From an uncultured Campylobacter sp. (GTDB lineage Bacteria; Campylobacterota; Campylobacteria; Campylobacterales; Campylobacteraceae), in NCBI GenBank assembly GCA_937965895.1, contig CALCKS010000036.1, positions 1 to 30,143 on the forward strand: a DNA stretch of 30,143 nt. The letters run 5' to 3'. Shown here one piece after another: positions 22,743 to 30,143 of this stretch (positions within the stretch are counted from its first letter, which is position 1; every line of letters begins with the position of its first letter). Under the pieces are notes generated by a model that did not search any database, had not been told where the DNA came from, and saw nothing but the letters and a program-made list of their open reading frames with translations. Position numbers and translations under genes: made by a program.

Positions 22743-24620
22743 ATGGCAAAAGTAATAGGTATAGACCTAGGAACGACGAATTCATGCGTAAGCGTGTATG
22801 AGCGAGGCGAAAGCAAGGTAATCCCTAACAAAGAGGGTAAAAATACGACTCCTTCGGTCGTAGCGTTTACAGATAAGGGTGAAATTTTAGTAGGCGACAG
22901 CGCAAAACGCCAAGCCGTCACAAACCCTGAAAAAACCATCTACTCTATCAAAAGAATAATGGGTCTAATGAGCAACGAAAAAAATGCGCAGGAGGCCAAA
23001 TCTCGATTGCCGTACCACGTCGTAGATAGAAACGGCGCGTGCGCTATCGAGATCGCGGGCAAAGTCTACACTCCGCAAGAAATCTCCGCAAAAGTGCTCA
23101 TAAAGCTAAAAGAGGATGCGGAGAGCTATCTGGGCGAAACAGTCGTAGACGCCGTCATTACCGTGCCTGCGTACTTTAACGACAGCCAAAGAAAAGCGAC
23201 AAAAGAGGCGGGAACTATCGCTGGACTAAACGTGCTTCGCATCATAAACGAGCCAACTGCGGCGGCTCTTGCTTACGGTCTAGATAAAAAAGAGTCCGAA
23301 AAGATCATGGTTTACGACCTAGGCGGCGGTACGTTTGACGTTACGGTACTAGAAACCGGCGATAACGTGGTCGAGGTTTTAGCTACGGGCGGTAACGCAT
23401 TCCTGGGCGGCGATGATTTCGATAACCGCCTAATCGACTGGCTAACGAGCGAATTTAAAAGTGACTCGGGTATCGATCTAAAAACCGACGTGATGGCTAT
23501 GCAACGCCTAAAAGAGGCAGCCGAAACGGCCAAAAAAGAGCTTAGCTCAGCTCAAGAAACGACTATAAATTTACCGTTTATCACTGCTGATGCTACGGGT
23601 CCTAAACACCTCACAAAAACGCTAACTAGGGCCAAATTTGAGGGTATGATCGAGGATCTAGTCGCGCAAACGATCACCAAGATAAACGAGGTCGTAAAAG
23701 ACGCCGGCCTAAACAAATCCGATGTCAAAGAGATCGTCATGGTGGGCGGTTCGACGCGTGTGCCTTTAGTGCAAGAAGAGGTCAAAAAGGCGTTTGGCAA
23801 AGAGCTAAATAAAAGCGTAAATCCGGACGAAGTCGTAGCTATCGGCGCGGCGATCCAAGGCGCCGTCATCAAAGGCGACGTGAAGGACGTATTGCTCCTA
23901 GACGTCACTCCGCTAAGCCTAGGTATCGAGACTTTAGGCGGCGTGATGACGAAAATCATCGAAAAAGGTACGACTATTCCGGTTAAGAAAAATCAGGTAT
24001 TTTCAACCGCCGAGGATAACCAAAGCGCCGTCACGATCCACGTGCTACAAGGCGAGCGCGAATTTGCCCGCGACAACAAGTCTTTGGGTCAGTTTAACCT
24101 AGAGGGCATCCCTGCCGCTCCTCGCGGAGTGCCTCAGATCGAGGTTGAGTTTGACATCGACGCCAACGGTATCCTAACAGTCTCTGCTAAAGATAAGGCT
24201 ACCGGCAAAGCCCAAAACATCACGATCTCAGGCTCAAGCGGCCTAAGCGAAGACGAGATCAACAACATGGTCAAAGACGCCGAGCTACATAAAGAGGACG
24301 ACAAAAAGCGCAAAGATGCGGTCGAGGCACGCAATCAAGCCGACGCGCTAGCGCACCAAACGCAAAAGAGCCTCGACGAGCTAGGCGAAAAGATCCCTGC
24401 CGAGGATAGAGAGCGCATCCAAAAGGCGCTTGACGAGCTAAAAGAGACGCTAAAAGACGAAAACGCGAGCAAAGAGCAGATCGACGCAAAAGTCAAAACT
24501 CTAAGCGAAGCCAGCCACAAGCTAGCCGAAGCGATGTATAAAAAAGACGGCGCTACTGGCGAGCAAGCAAACGGCGGCAAGAAAAAAGACGACGACGTCA
24601 TCGACGCCGAAGTCGAGTAA
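22743..24620 (+). CDS. dnaK: Chaperone DnaK (Hsp70)
   Basis: A 625-aa Hsp70. The ATPase domain opens with IGIDLGTTNSCVSV (5-18), carries VYDLGGGTFDVTVLE near 190-204 and VMVGGSTRVPLVQ near 333-345. The substrate-binding domain includes LLLDVTPLSLGIETLGG near 380-396 and a helical lid. The C-terminus DDVIDAEVE resembles the EEVKDKK-like acidic tail. AAAGGA precedes the ATG. No dnaJ follows; two terminators close the operon. Confidence 0.98.
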   Translation: MAKVIGIDLGTTNSCVSVYERGESKVIPNKEGKNTTPSVVAFTDKGEILVGDSAKRQAVTNPEKTIYSIKRIMGLMSNEKNAQEAKSRLPYHVVDRNGACAIEIAGKVYTPQEISAKVLIKLKEDAESYLGETVVDAVITVPAYFNDSQRKATKEAGTIAGLNVLRIINEPTAAALAYGLDKKESEKIMVYDLGGGTFDVTVLETGDNVVEVLATGGNAFLGGDDFDNRLIDWLTSEFKSDSGIDLKTDVMAMQRLKEAAETAKKELSSAQETTINLPFITADATGPKHLTKTLTRAKFEGMIEDLVAQTITKINEVVKDAGLNKSDVKEIVMVGGSTRVPLVQEEVKKAFGKELNKSVNPDEVVAIGAAIQGAVIKGDVKDVLLLDVTPLSLGIETLGGVMTKIIEKGTTIPVKKNQVFSTAEDNQSAVTIHVLQGEREFARDNKSLGQFNLEGIPAAPRGVPQIEVEFDIDANGILTVSAKDKATGKAQNITISGSSGLSEDEINNMVKDAELHKEDDKKRKDAVEARNQADALAHQTQKSLDELGEKIPAEDRERIQKALDELKETLKDENASKEQIDAKVKTLSEASHKLAEAMYKKDGATGEQANGGKKKDDDVIDAEVE

Positions 24621-24625
24621 AATTT

Positions 24626-24650
24626 AACCCTTGTTTTTACGAGGGTTTTA
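24626..24650 (+). terminator. First hairpin after dnaK
   Basis: AACCCTTG (24626-24633) pairs with CGAGGGTT (24640-24647) with one G-U pair, followed by TTA. It is 5 bases after the dnaK stop and is weaker than the second hairpin. Confidence 0.65.
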
Positions 24651-24694
24651 AGTTTAAATTTAAGGCTCAAGCTTTTGCGCGCCCTTAAATTTAC

Positions 24695-24726
24695 TCCGCC
24701 CGTTAAATTTGACGGGCGGATTTTTA
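24695..24726 (+). terminator. Strong intrinsic terminator of the dnaK operon
   Basis: TCCGCCCGT (24695-24703) and ACGGGCGGA (24712-24720) form a perfect 9-bp GC-rich stem with loop TAAATTTG, followed by TTTTTA. Of the following 187 bases before the next gene, only the candidate -10 TATAAT at 24889-24894 stands out. Confidence 0.92.
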
Positions 24727-24913
24727 TATCTCTCACTTTATTTTCTCAAATTTACGCAATCCAAATTTGACTCCATGTAGTTTTTTGTCCGCTTATTTTG
24801 CAAATTTGCCGCCCTACTGGTAGATTAAATTTAACCATTTTCAGCACAATCCTTAATCAAAATCATCCATTTGGACGACTGATTTAAATATAATCAAACA
24901 AAAAAGGTCCTAA

Positions 24914-25345
24914 ATGTATTTATTTTTCCTGATCGTTCATATTTTGAGCGCCGTCGCCTTCGTCGGTTACGTATTTTTCGACGTTTGTATATTTCCGTTT
25001 GCCAAAAAGCACGTAGACGAGGATACGCTCGCTCGCGTCAAAAAGGCCTACACCAAAGGCAGCGCAAAGGTCTTTGGTACTGCGTTTTTGCTTCTTATCA
25101 TCAGCGGCGTTTATATGGCAAGGGATTATTTTGGCGGCGAGAACGGATGGCTCGGTAGCTCGTTTCAAATTTTGCTCGCGACTAAGATCGGCGTGCTGGG
25201 GTTAATGTGCCTAATCACGGCGATATCGCTCTTTTATGTCTATAAGCTTAAAAAACCCGATCCTTTCGGCAAATACTCGCACGTTATCGCCCTTGTTTTA
25301 TGTGTCATAATGATAATCCTAGCAAAGCTAATGTGGAGGGTTTAA
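24914..25345 (+). CDS. CopD-like four-helix membrane protein
   Basis: A 143-aa membrane protein with four hydrophobic segments (about 2-22, 52-68, 84-104, 121-140). His9 in the first helix (LIVHILSAVAFVGYVFFD), LLATKIGVLGLM near 86-97, and FGKYSHVIALVL near 116-127 give the pattern of the CopD/heme-binding membrane family, in which paired histidines may ligate heme or copper. The role is inferred from pattern only. A TATAAT at 24889-24894 could serve as the promoter. It is monocistronic between the dnaK terminator and the convergent flaC gene. Confidence 0.7.
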   Translation: MYLFFLIVHILSAVAFVGYVFFDVCIFPFAKKHVDEDTLARVKKAYTKGSAKVFGTAFLLLIISGVYMARDYFGGENGWLGSSFQILLATKIGVLGLMCLITAISLFYVYKLKKPDPFGKYSHVIALVLCVIMIILAKLMWRV

Positions 25346-25510
25346 GTAGATTTGACGAGTACGCAGCCCGACTCGGCAAATTTAACTTGGCGAGCATTTA
25401 TATTTTAATCGCAAAGCATGAGAGTATATTAGACGCGAAAGTAAGTAAAATTTGACTGATTGATTTAAGGCGCGATTAGATAGCAAAAGTAGAAGCAAGA
25501 AACAAAAGCA

Positions 25511-25541
25511 TTTTAGCCGCCAAGGAGCGTAGCGGCTAAAA
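25511..25541. terminator. Hairpin between the CopD-like gene and flaC
   Basis: A perfect 10-bp stem, TTTTAGCCGC (25511-25520) / GCGGCTAAAA (25532-25541). It lies just downstream of the flaC stop on the minus strand, where it is followed by TGCTTTTGTTTC, and could also stop plus-strand transcripts from the CopD-like gene. Confidence 0.8.
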
Positions 25542-25558
25542 GATAAAAGCGGTTAAAT

Positions 25559-26317
25559 TTAACCCAAAAGCCTATTAAACTGGCTTTGCAAGCTTGCGGT
25601 ATTGTGCGCTTGCGCGAGGATCGCAGCGTTTGCTTGCAGGTCGTTTTGCCTAAAGGCGCTTATATTTTTAGCGATGTCGTTATTTTGTAGCTGCGACTCG
25701 CTTTGCCTTAGCGCAACGTTTTTGGTTAGGCTTGCGTTGATGCCTGAGATTATGCCGTTTTGCGCCGCGCCGATCTCGCCTCGCAGAGCGTTTACGCTAC
25801 CGATAAATTTACTCACGCTATCGCCGCTACTCACGTCAATACCGCTAAAATCAGGCGCGTTTAAATTTACGCTTGCCATACCGTTGCCGGTTAGGAAGCT
25901 CATCTGCCCGCCAAATACGTTCTTGCCGTTAAAGCTCGCCTGCTGCGTGCTCTCTCTCATCGCGCCCACGAGCGCATCCGCCTCGCTTTTTATCATCTTT
26001 TGCTGGTCGGAGTTTAGGATGCCGCCGTTATATCTGACCGATAGTTCGCCGATACGGTCGGCGCTTTGCGTGATATTTGCTAGTGTAGAGTCTGCGATCT
26101 GCAGGATGCCGATAGCGTCGTTTGCGTTTGCGACGCCCTGCTCTAGCGTGGAGCTTTGAGAGCGCAAAGAGTCTGCGATAGCAAGATTTGCACTGTCGAT
26201 ACCGCTTAGAGCACGCTGTGCGGAGATGTTATTTAGGGCTTTTGCGCTGTTATTTTGAGCTTGTTCTAGGTATTGATTGCTTAGGCTTGAGTTTGCGGAA
26301 AAATTTCCCAGTTTCAT
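25559..26317 (-). CDS. flaC: FlaC-type minor flagellin
   Basis: A 252-aa flagellin-like protein with the conserved N- and C-terminal helices but only a short middle, lacking the large variable domains of FlaA. SGIDSANLAIADSLRSQSST (about 38-57), QGVANANDAIGILQIAD and the C-terminal QNNDIAKNISAF closely match C. jejuni FlaC, a protein secreted through the flagellar export system that is not a main filament subunit. The frame extends 25 codons upstream, but ATG at 26317 has AAGGAG five bases before it (26323-26328) and starts MKLGNFS, so it is preferred. No sigma-28 or sigma-54 box is visible; TAAAAT (complement of 26343-26348) is a possible -10, agreeing with the sigma-70 control known for flaC in C. 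jejuni. Confidence 0.92.
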   Translation of the reverse strand: MKLGNFSANSSLSNQYLEQAQNNSAKALNNISAQRALSGIDSANLAIADSLRSQSSTLEQGVANANDAIGILQIADSTLANITQSADRIGELSVRYNGGILNSDQQKMIKSEADALVGAMRESTQQASFNGKNVFGGQMSFLTGNGMASVNLNAPDFSGIDVSSGDSVSKFIGSVNALRGEIGAAQNGIISGINASLTKNVALRQSESQLQNNDIAKNISAFRQNDLQANAAILAQAHNTASLQSQFNRLLG

Positions 26318-26413
26318 TTGCACTCCTTTTAAATTTGACCCGATTTTAGCGAAAATTTGATTAAAATTTGCTAGCGGCGAGCACAGCGTCAAATTTGAGC
26401 GTTTTAAGCAAAT

Positions 26414-27985
26414 TTACCGTCTAAATTTTGCCTTGCCTCGAGGTTTTGTCGCTGTTTCGTTTTCTACCGCTTTTGCGCGGCTTTTATACTCGTAGGCTTT
26501 GCCCGCGATCGCCGCCAAAATCGCAACCGCCATAAATATCCAAAGATAATACCTCTCCTCGCCGTCATAGCTAGTAACCGCTTCAAAAACCAGCTCGCCT
26601 TGCGCCGGTACGAGCTGACCATCTTTTATCATCTTGCGGATGCCTGCGCCGCTTATGTTTTGTCCGCGCGGATCATACGGTCTCGTTAAGATCTCTATAG
26701 CGACAGTATCTACGATCTCGTAGACGCTAGAGTCTATGAGCTGCCCCGTCCCAAGCGCGTCAAAATAGTAATTTTTATCGCCGTTTGCATAAACAGCGCC
26801 GTATACGCCGTTACGCACGAGCCCTATTTTGCGCCACTGCTCACTCGTTTTAAGCCTAAAAAGCTCCGTATGGCGCGAGCTTAGTCGCCTGCCGCTCTTA
26901 TTTCTGTGCCATACTTCGCGGCTTTGCACAAAATAAGTGTGAGCGCCGCTAATAAAAACGCTACCCGCAAGTGGCGAAATTTCACCCGCAAAAGGATCGT
27001 CCGCCGCGCGTTTTAGCTCGCCACTTTCGCCGCCGCTATGACGCTGCCAAAAGTAAATCCCGCCCTTGCCGCGAAAAAGTAGATGATAGGCGTGCGCACC
27101 AGAGACACCAAAGGGTAGCGAATAAGGCGCAAATTTGGGTGCAAACTCATGCTCGTCCGCATAAACCACGCCGCTAGCGGGTTCCAAAAGATAGTGCACG
27201 CCGTTAAAATACGCCGCCTCATGCAGCTCAGGAGTAAATTTTACCGCGAGCCGTGAGCTTTTAAAATAAACGTTTCGTCCGTCCGTAACGTAAAAATCGC
27301 TAGTTCGTCCGCGCGCGTCTAGCACGTATCTTAGCGCTCTAGCATCTGCACCCTCTAGCTGCTTGCCCTCAAAATATACCTTGCCGCTTTCGTTACCCAA
27401 AGCCGCTTTTTCCGCCGCAAATCCAAAATCTAAAATAGGGGCTAAATTTACGCCAGAAATGCGCTGGGTTTTATAGATATAGCTTTGAGGCTTATCAGCG
27501 CCTAGCAGCGCGTACCTCACGGTTTGAACCATCTCGGTAAAGCCGCCTAGCTCGTAGTTTCTCTCGCCTGCGTCGCTGCAAAAATAACTAACCCGGCCAT
27601 CCGTGAAATATCCGTTGCCAATCGCCCTGGCGCGAGATGGATCTAGCCCGATCATCGCGAGATTGCCGCAGTAGACGGCACTTTCGCCCATGCCGACGTT
27701 TCGGCCGCGGTAACTCTCAGACGCGAAAAATCTAAATTTATCCGCACGCACGCCTTTTAGCTCAAATTTGCCTCCGCTTGGGATGAGCGCGTAAATTTTA
27801 CTCTGCGGCGTAGCGTAAAATTCGCTGCTGCCTATCTGGGTAAATTTGCCATCCTCCTCGTAGCTAGCGACGTAAACCATGAAAAATACCGTAAAAAGTA
27901 CGGCAAAAAGCGCAAATAAGCAAAGTAGTATAGGTTTTTTATCTTTCAAAGTGCCGCCGCAGACGTGTTTTTCAAAAATAAGCAA
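26414..27985 (-). CDS. Membrane-anchored protein with degenerate DKNYY-like repeats
   Basis: A 523-aa protein with an N-terminal helix (about 19-41) and a second near the C-terminus (about 480-498) followed by a basic tail, so the large middle is most likely periplasmic. The middle has repeated Tyr/Phe-rich strands such as GKVYFEGKQLEGADARALRY, DFYVTDGRNVYFKSS and GDKNYYFDALGT, similar to DKNYY-repeat proteins of unknown role. The start is unclear: TTG at 27985 or TTG at 27949, neither with a good Shine-Dalgarno sequence. The stop lies about 100 bases upstream of the flaC start, on the same strand. Function unknown. Confidence 0.65.
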   Translation of the reverse strand: MLIFEKHVCGGTLKDKKPILLCLFALFAVLFTVFFMVYVASYEEDGKFTQIGSSEFYATPQSKIYALIPSGGKFELKGVRADKFRFFASESYRGRNVGMGESAVYCGNLAMIGLDPSRARAIGNGYFTDGRVSYFCSDAGERNYELGGFTEMVQTVRYALLGADKPQSYIYKTQRISGVNLAPILDFGFAAEKAALGNESGKVYFEGKQLEGADARALRYVLDARGRTSDFYVTDGRNVYFKSSRLAVKFTPELHEAAYFNGVHYLLEPASGVVYADEHEFAPKFAPYSLPFGVSGAHAYHLLFRGKGGIYFWQRHSGGESGELKRAADDPFAGEISPLAGSVFISGAHTYFVQSREVWHRNKSGRRLSSRHTELFRLKTSEQWRKIGLVRNGVYGAVYANGDKNYYFDALGTGQLIDSSVYEIVDTVAIEILTRPYDPRGQNISGAGIRKMIKDGQLVPAQGELVFEAVTSYDGEERYYLWIFMAVAILAAIAGKAYEYKSRAKAVENETATKPRGKAKFRR

Positions 27986-28050
27986 TAAGAGTTGAAAGGG
28001 TATTTCTTTAAATTTAAAACCAACATATTAATCCAAGATAAAATCACAGG

Positions 28051-28089
28051 GTGGCTTTTACAAAATGAGAAGCAACGGAGAAAAGCCAC
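28051..28089. repeat. Long-stem inverted repeat in the unassigned segment
   Basis: GTGGCTTTT (28051-28059) and AAAAGCCAC (28081-28089) are perfect reverse complements around a 21-nt loop. No U-tract follows on the plus strand. It could be an end structure of a mobile element or part of an RNA. Confidence 0.6.
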
Positions 28090-28248
28090 TCAGTCCTTGC
28101 GGGTCTCTTCATTTTTTCGTGATGCCTCACCACTCAATCACCGTTCGCGCTTTCCCTCTTTTAGGCACTACGCAACTGTTTCTTGTGAAGCTACAAACAA
28201 AGTGCGTAAGAGCAGAATATGCTAAAAAGTTGGGCTACTCACTCCCAC

Positions 28249-28277
28249 ACTTCTACCAGCATGGAAAATGCAGGGGT
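28249..28277. repeat. Nested hairpin in the unassigned segment
   Basis: CTACC pairs with GGTAG, enclosing GCAT-GGAAA-ATGC, giving a two-step stem with a GGAAA loop. The flanking TTCTAC and GTAGAA can form an alternative outer stem. This arrangement is compatible with a structured RNA or a hairpin-ended element. Boundaries are approximate. Confidence 0.45.
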
Positions 28278-28510
28278 AGCGAAGCGAAGTAGAAAATCGT
28301 ACTCAACTTATGTGGTTTTTGCTTTCTTGTTTTTGGTTTTTGACCGAGCAACTACAAGCCAAACGGCGACAGCCCGCCAGCAAGGCTTTCGCACGGATAC
28401 CATCCCCTTGCTTTAAGTTTAAAATTAACAAGGTGTTCAACCAAGCCTAAAATTTTTCTTCAAAAATACCATTTTAACGGGCTCAACAATGTTTCAAAAG
28501 AGTCAATAAT

Positions 28511-29530
28511 TCACTCCACCACTTCGCTTACAAAAGTCGGCATCACCCACGCACCGCCAGCTATGCCCTTGCAAGGTCCGCTGTCCCACTCGCTACTCTT
28601 TACGAATTTTTCGCCGTCCCAGACCGCCTCTGTCTTGTTCCAGCAGTCGCCGAACCCGCGGTCTTTGTACATTCCTGATATTTCGCCGCTACCTACTTCA
28701 TTAAATTCGGAGCTTGCAAAATACACTTTTTCAAGCCTTTTATCCATCACAGCGAGCAAGGAGCTTTCGTTATACGCGGCAAGATAGCATCTCGTCTGTA
28801 CCAAAATTTTCTCGTCATTTATTTTATATTTCCAAATTCCACCTATCTTTTTTCTCTCGCCAAATCCGTCAAACTCATCAACCAAATCAAAGCACTCTGC
28901 TGCCTCTGGCAGAGCTTTTAATATACCTCGCACGCGCGTAAAATCGGGGCTATCCCTTGGTATCTCGCTACCATTTTCATCATCAAATTTTACCTTTTTG
29001 ATGACTGGCATAGGACGCGGGGCGAGCAGCTTTTGCCCTTTTAGACGCCCCTGAAATTCGTTCATTTTTAGCCAAACGGCATTAAAGCCCACGGGCGAGA
29101 GCTCAAACGCTATATCTTTGGCTTTTAGCTCCACCTTTGGGTTAGCATGCAAAGCATCTATCAGCGCGCTAGTTTGGGCATCCGTAAGTTTAAATTTATC
29201 ATTATCGATGTGATTTCCCGCCTCGTTTTTGTTGTTGATTTTTAGCGCACCGATAAATTTATCATCGATAAAAAGCTCCATTTCATCGACCTCATTCTCA
29301 GCAAAAATTTGCACTTCGTTATCAATTTGCGCCCCTTTGCCAGCTGCTATAGTAAATAAAATCGAAATAAACTCACTACCTACGTCGTGCTCAAATCCTG
29401 CCACGCGGCACGTGCCCGTGTTGTCGCACGCGACCTTCCAGTCGCCATACTCAAAGCTCATCCCATCCAGCCCAAACACCGTCACAGGCACGAACAAAGC
29501 GCAAATTTTAGCTATTGATTTAATATTCAT
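28511..29530 (-). CDS. DUF1176-type exported protein
   Basis: A 339-aa protein with a signal peptide (1-20, KSIAKICALFVPVTVFG) and no further membrane segment, so it is probably periplasmic. The mature start FEYGDWKVACDNTGTCRVAGF (26-46) and the C-terminal GGAWVMPTFVSEVVE are hallmarks of the DUF1176 family. Cys35 and Cys41, and the pairs near Cys213/Cys245 and Cys296/Cys321, suggest disulfides, perhaps dependent on the Dsb system. It lies 17 bases downstream of the two-helix protein on the same strand. Biological role unknown. Confidence 0.85.
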   Translation of the reverse strand: MNIKSIAKICALFVPVTVFGLDGMSFEYGDWKVACDNTGTCRVAGFEHDVGSEFISILFTIAAGKGAQIDNEVQIFAENEVDEMELFIDDKFIGALKINNKNEAGNHIDNDKFKLTDAQTSALIDALHANPKVELKAKDIAFELSPVGFNAVWLKMNEFQGRLKGQKLLAPRPMPVIKKVKFDDENGSEIPRDSPDFTRVRGILKALPEAAECFDLVDEFDGFGERKKIGGIWKYKINDEKILVQTRCYLAAYNESSLLAVMDKRLEKVYFASSEFNEVGSGEISGMYKDRGFGDCWNKTEAVWDGEKFVKSSEWDSGPCKGIAGGAWVMPTFVSEVVE

Positions 29531-29547
29531 TTTTTATTCCTTTAAAT

Positions 29548-30027
29548 TTATCTTGCATTTTCTTTGGCAGCTTTGATAAATTTTCTCATCTGCCACGCCT
29601 CACTCAAAAAATTCACACCAAAAAACAGCGGCAAACAAAAAAGAGAGCTGTTGTGATCGCGCACCGCTAGCATCGCACCAGCCAATATGATGAGCAAAAG
29701 TCCGACAAATAGGTAAAATTTAAGCATATTTTCAGTCCCAAGCTTGCGCTCTATCGCCGCCTTTGGTCTATCTATAAGCGAGCCACTGCCAGCAGCACAC
29801 AGCTGCGAGACGCTGATTAGGCGATTTATCGCACCTTCCCTCACATACGCCACACGCAAAGTATCGCCATCACCGCCGAAATACACACCCATCTCGTCCG
29901 CTCCGTCGTCAAAACACCCCACGATCTTCACGCCATCCAGCCAAAAAACCGCCATAAATTTAGCGTGCAAATTTTGCTTCGTGATCAGGTTTTCGACCTT
30001 GCCCGTTTTTAAAAATATCTTTGCCAT
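29548..30027 (-). CDS. 159-aa protein with two C-terminal membrane helices
   Basis: An N-terminal soluble part (1-98) rich in beta-like segments (MAVFWLDGVKIVGCFDDG; MGVYFGGDGDTLRVAYV) is followed by two hydrophobic segments (about 103-121 and 126-146) and a short basic tail. I recognise no family. The ATG at 30027 directly follows the upstream stop (TAGATG), so it is coupled to the ABC-F-like gene, and the DUF1176 gene follows 17 bases later. No function is assigned. Confidence 0.7.
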   Translation of the reverse strand: MAKIFLKTGKVENLITKQNLHAKFMAVFWLDGVKIVGCFDDGADEMGVYFGGDGDTLRVAYVREGAINRLISVSQLCAAGSGSLIDRPKAAIERKLGTENMLKFYLFVGLLLIILAGAMLAVRDHNSSLFCLPLFFGVNFLSEAWQMRKFIKAAKENAR

Positions 30028-30143
30028 CTAAGCTCCAAATCCCTCGGCGATTTCTAAGACTTCAAAGTATTCGTTTTCAAGCGTTTCCAGCTCGCTTTTT
30101 GCCGCTTCTAGGTCGTTATAAAGCGTGGTTAGACCGATTTGCT
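30028..30143 (-). CDS. C-terminal end of a probable ABC-F ATPase (partial)
   Basis: A minus-strand frame enters from the right edge and stops with TAG at 30030-30028. The last 37 residues (LYNDLEAAKSELETLENEYF, then EVLEIAEGFGA) form a coiled-coil-like end of the kind found at the C-terminus of ABC-F proteins, which act on ribosomes. No ATPase motif is within the window, so other coiled-coil proteins remain possible. Confidence 0.5.
   Translation of the reverse strand, partial: QIGLTTLYNDLEAAKSELETLENEYFEVLEIAEGFGA

Larger units (their letters stand above)
28006..28429. other. Unassigned segment of different sequence texture, possibly an acquired or decayed element
   Basis: Part of the 525-bp gap 27986-28510. 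Apart from one AAATTT at its left edge, the segment has none up to about 28447, unlike every other gap here. It is flanked by an imperfect direct repeat, CTTTAAATTTAAAACCAAC (28006-28024) and CTTTAAGTTTAAAATTAAC (28411-28429), 16 of 19 identical. Inside are strong inverted repeats (28051-28089; 28249-28277). Plus-strand frames of 60-77 codons exist (for example 28065-28292) but overlap in three frames without ribosome-binding sites. It could be a structured RNA, a small non-autonomous mobile element, or a remnant of one. From memory only, the 28065-28292 product resembles short Ash-type frames of phage satellites. Confidence 0.4.

Noticed and set aside
26318..26392. N-terminal extension of flaC
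   Set aside because: The extra 25 residues are not flagellin-like and are AAATTT-rich intergenic DNA; AAGGAG lies just before the ATG at 26317.
26318..26413. Sigma-28 or sigma-54 promoter for flaC
   Set aside because: Neither a sigma-28 pattern nor GG-N10-GC spacing is present upstream; only a TAAAAT -10-like box is seen.
28065..28292. 75-codon plus-strand frame in the unassigned segment, plus overlapping frames at 27992-28225 and 28219-28416
   Set aside because: No ribosome-binding site, three overlapping frames of similar length, hairpins inside the frames and no recognisable domain. More likely open by chance in a structured or decayed element.
1..30143. CRISPR arrays, insertion sequences, rRNA
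   Set aside because: No regularly spaced direct repeats, transposase-like frames or rRNA-like sequence were seen on reading both strands; the frequent AAATTT motif is dispersed and not an array.

Overview
The window looks like a chromosome segment from a Campylobacter of the higher-GC, oral/human-associated group (C. showae/rectus/curvus type). The evidence is epsilonproteobacterial gene content and order (nadE–lpxK–thrC–kdsB; rrf2–flhA divergent from rpsO; hrcA–grpE–dnaK; a FlaC-type minor flagellin; a Cj0977-like hot-dog protein beside cmoB) and the extreme abundance of the hexamer AAATTT in otherwise mid-GC DNA. The species assignment is inference.

Left part (1–8138): the end of an unidentified gene; a Tat-exported flavoprotein of the fumarate/urocanate/methacrylate reductase type; three related membrane proteins built from a six-helix unit that carries a repeated cytosolic motif (one protein is a two-unit fusion); a PPK2 polyphosphate kinase on the minus strand; the thiol-disulfide transporter DsbD; and a tRNA-Gln(CUG).

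Middle (8282–14939): a minus-strand run of tightly overlapping genes, nadE, then a DegT-family protein lacking the PLP lysine, then lpxK, cutA, thrC, kdsB and a YgbA-family protein. It combines lipid A/Kdo, NAD and threonine synthesis. A metallo-beta-lactamase-fold hydrolase diverges from nadE.

Right-middle (15079–20829): a minus-strand gene string, rrf2–flhA–DHH phosphoesterase–75-aa protein–small lipoprotein–cmoB–hot-dog protein, closed by a GC-rich terminator. The 59-aa lipoprotein is overlapped by both neighbours. rpsO diverges from rrf2.

Right part (20830–30143): rpsO; the heat-shock operon hrcA–grpE–dnaK behind a consensus promoter and a half-degenerate CIRCE operator; a CopD-like membrane protein; flaC; a DKNYY-like membrane-anchored protein; a 400-bp unassigned segment with a different texture (no AAATTT, strong hairpins); then a DUF1176 protein, a two-helix membrane protein and the tail of an ABC-F-like gene.

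The most unusual items are the lysine-less DegT protein with histidine at the catalytic position, the repeated-motif membrane protein family, and the AAATTT motif, which recurs in terminator loops and in protein linkers like a DNA-uptake or methylation signal.
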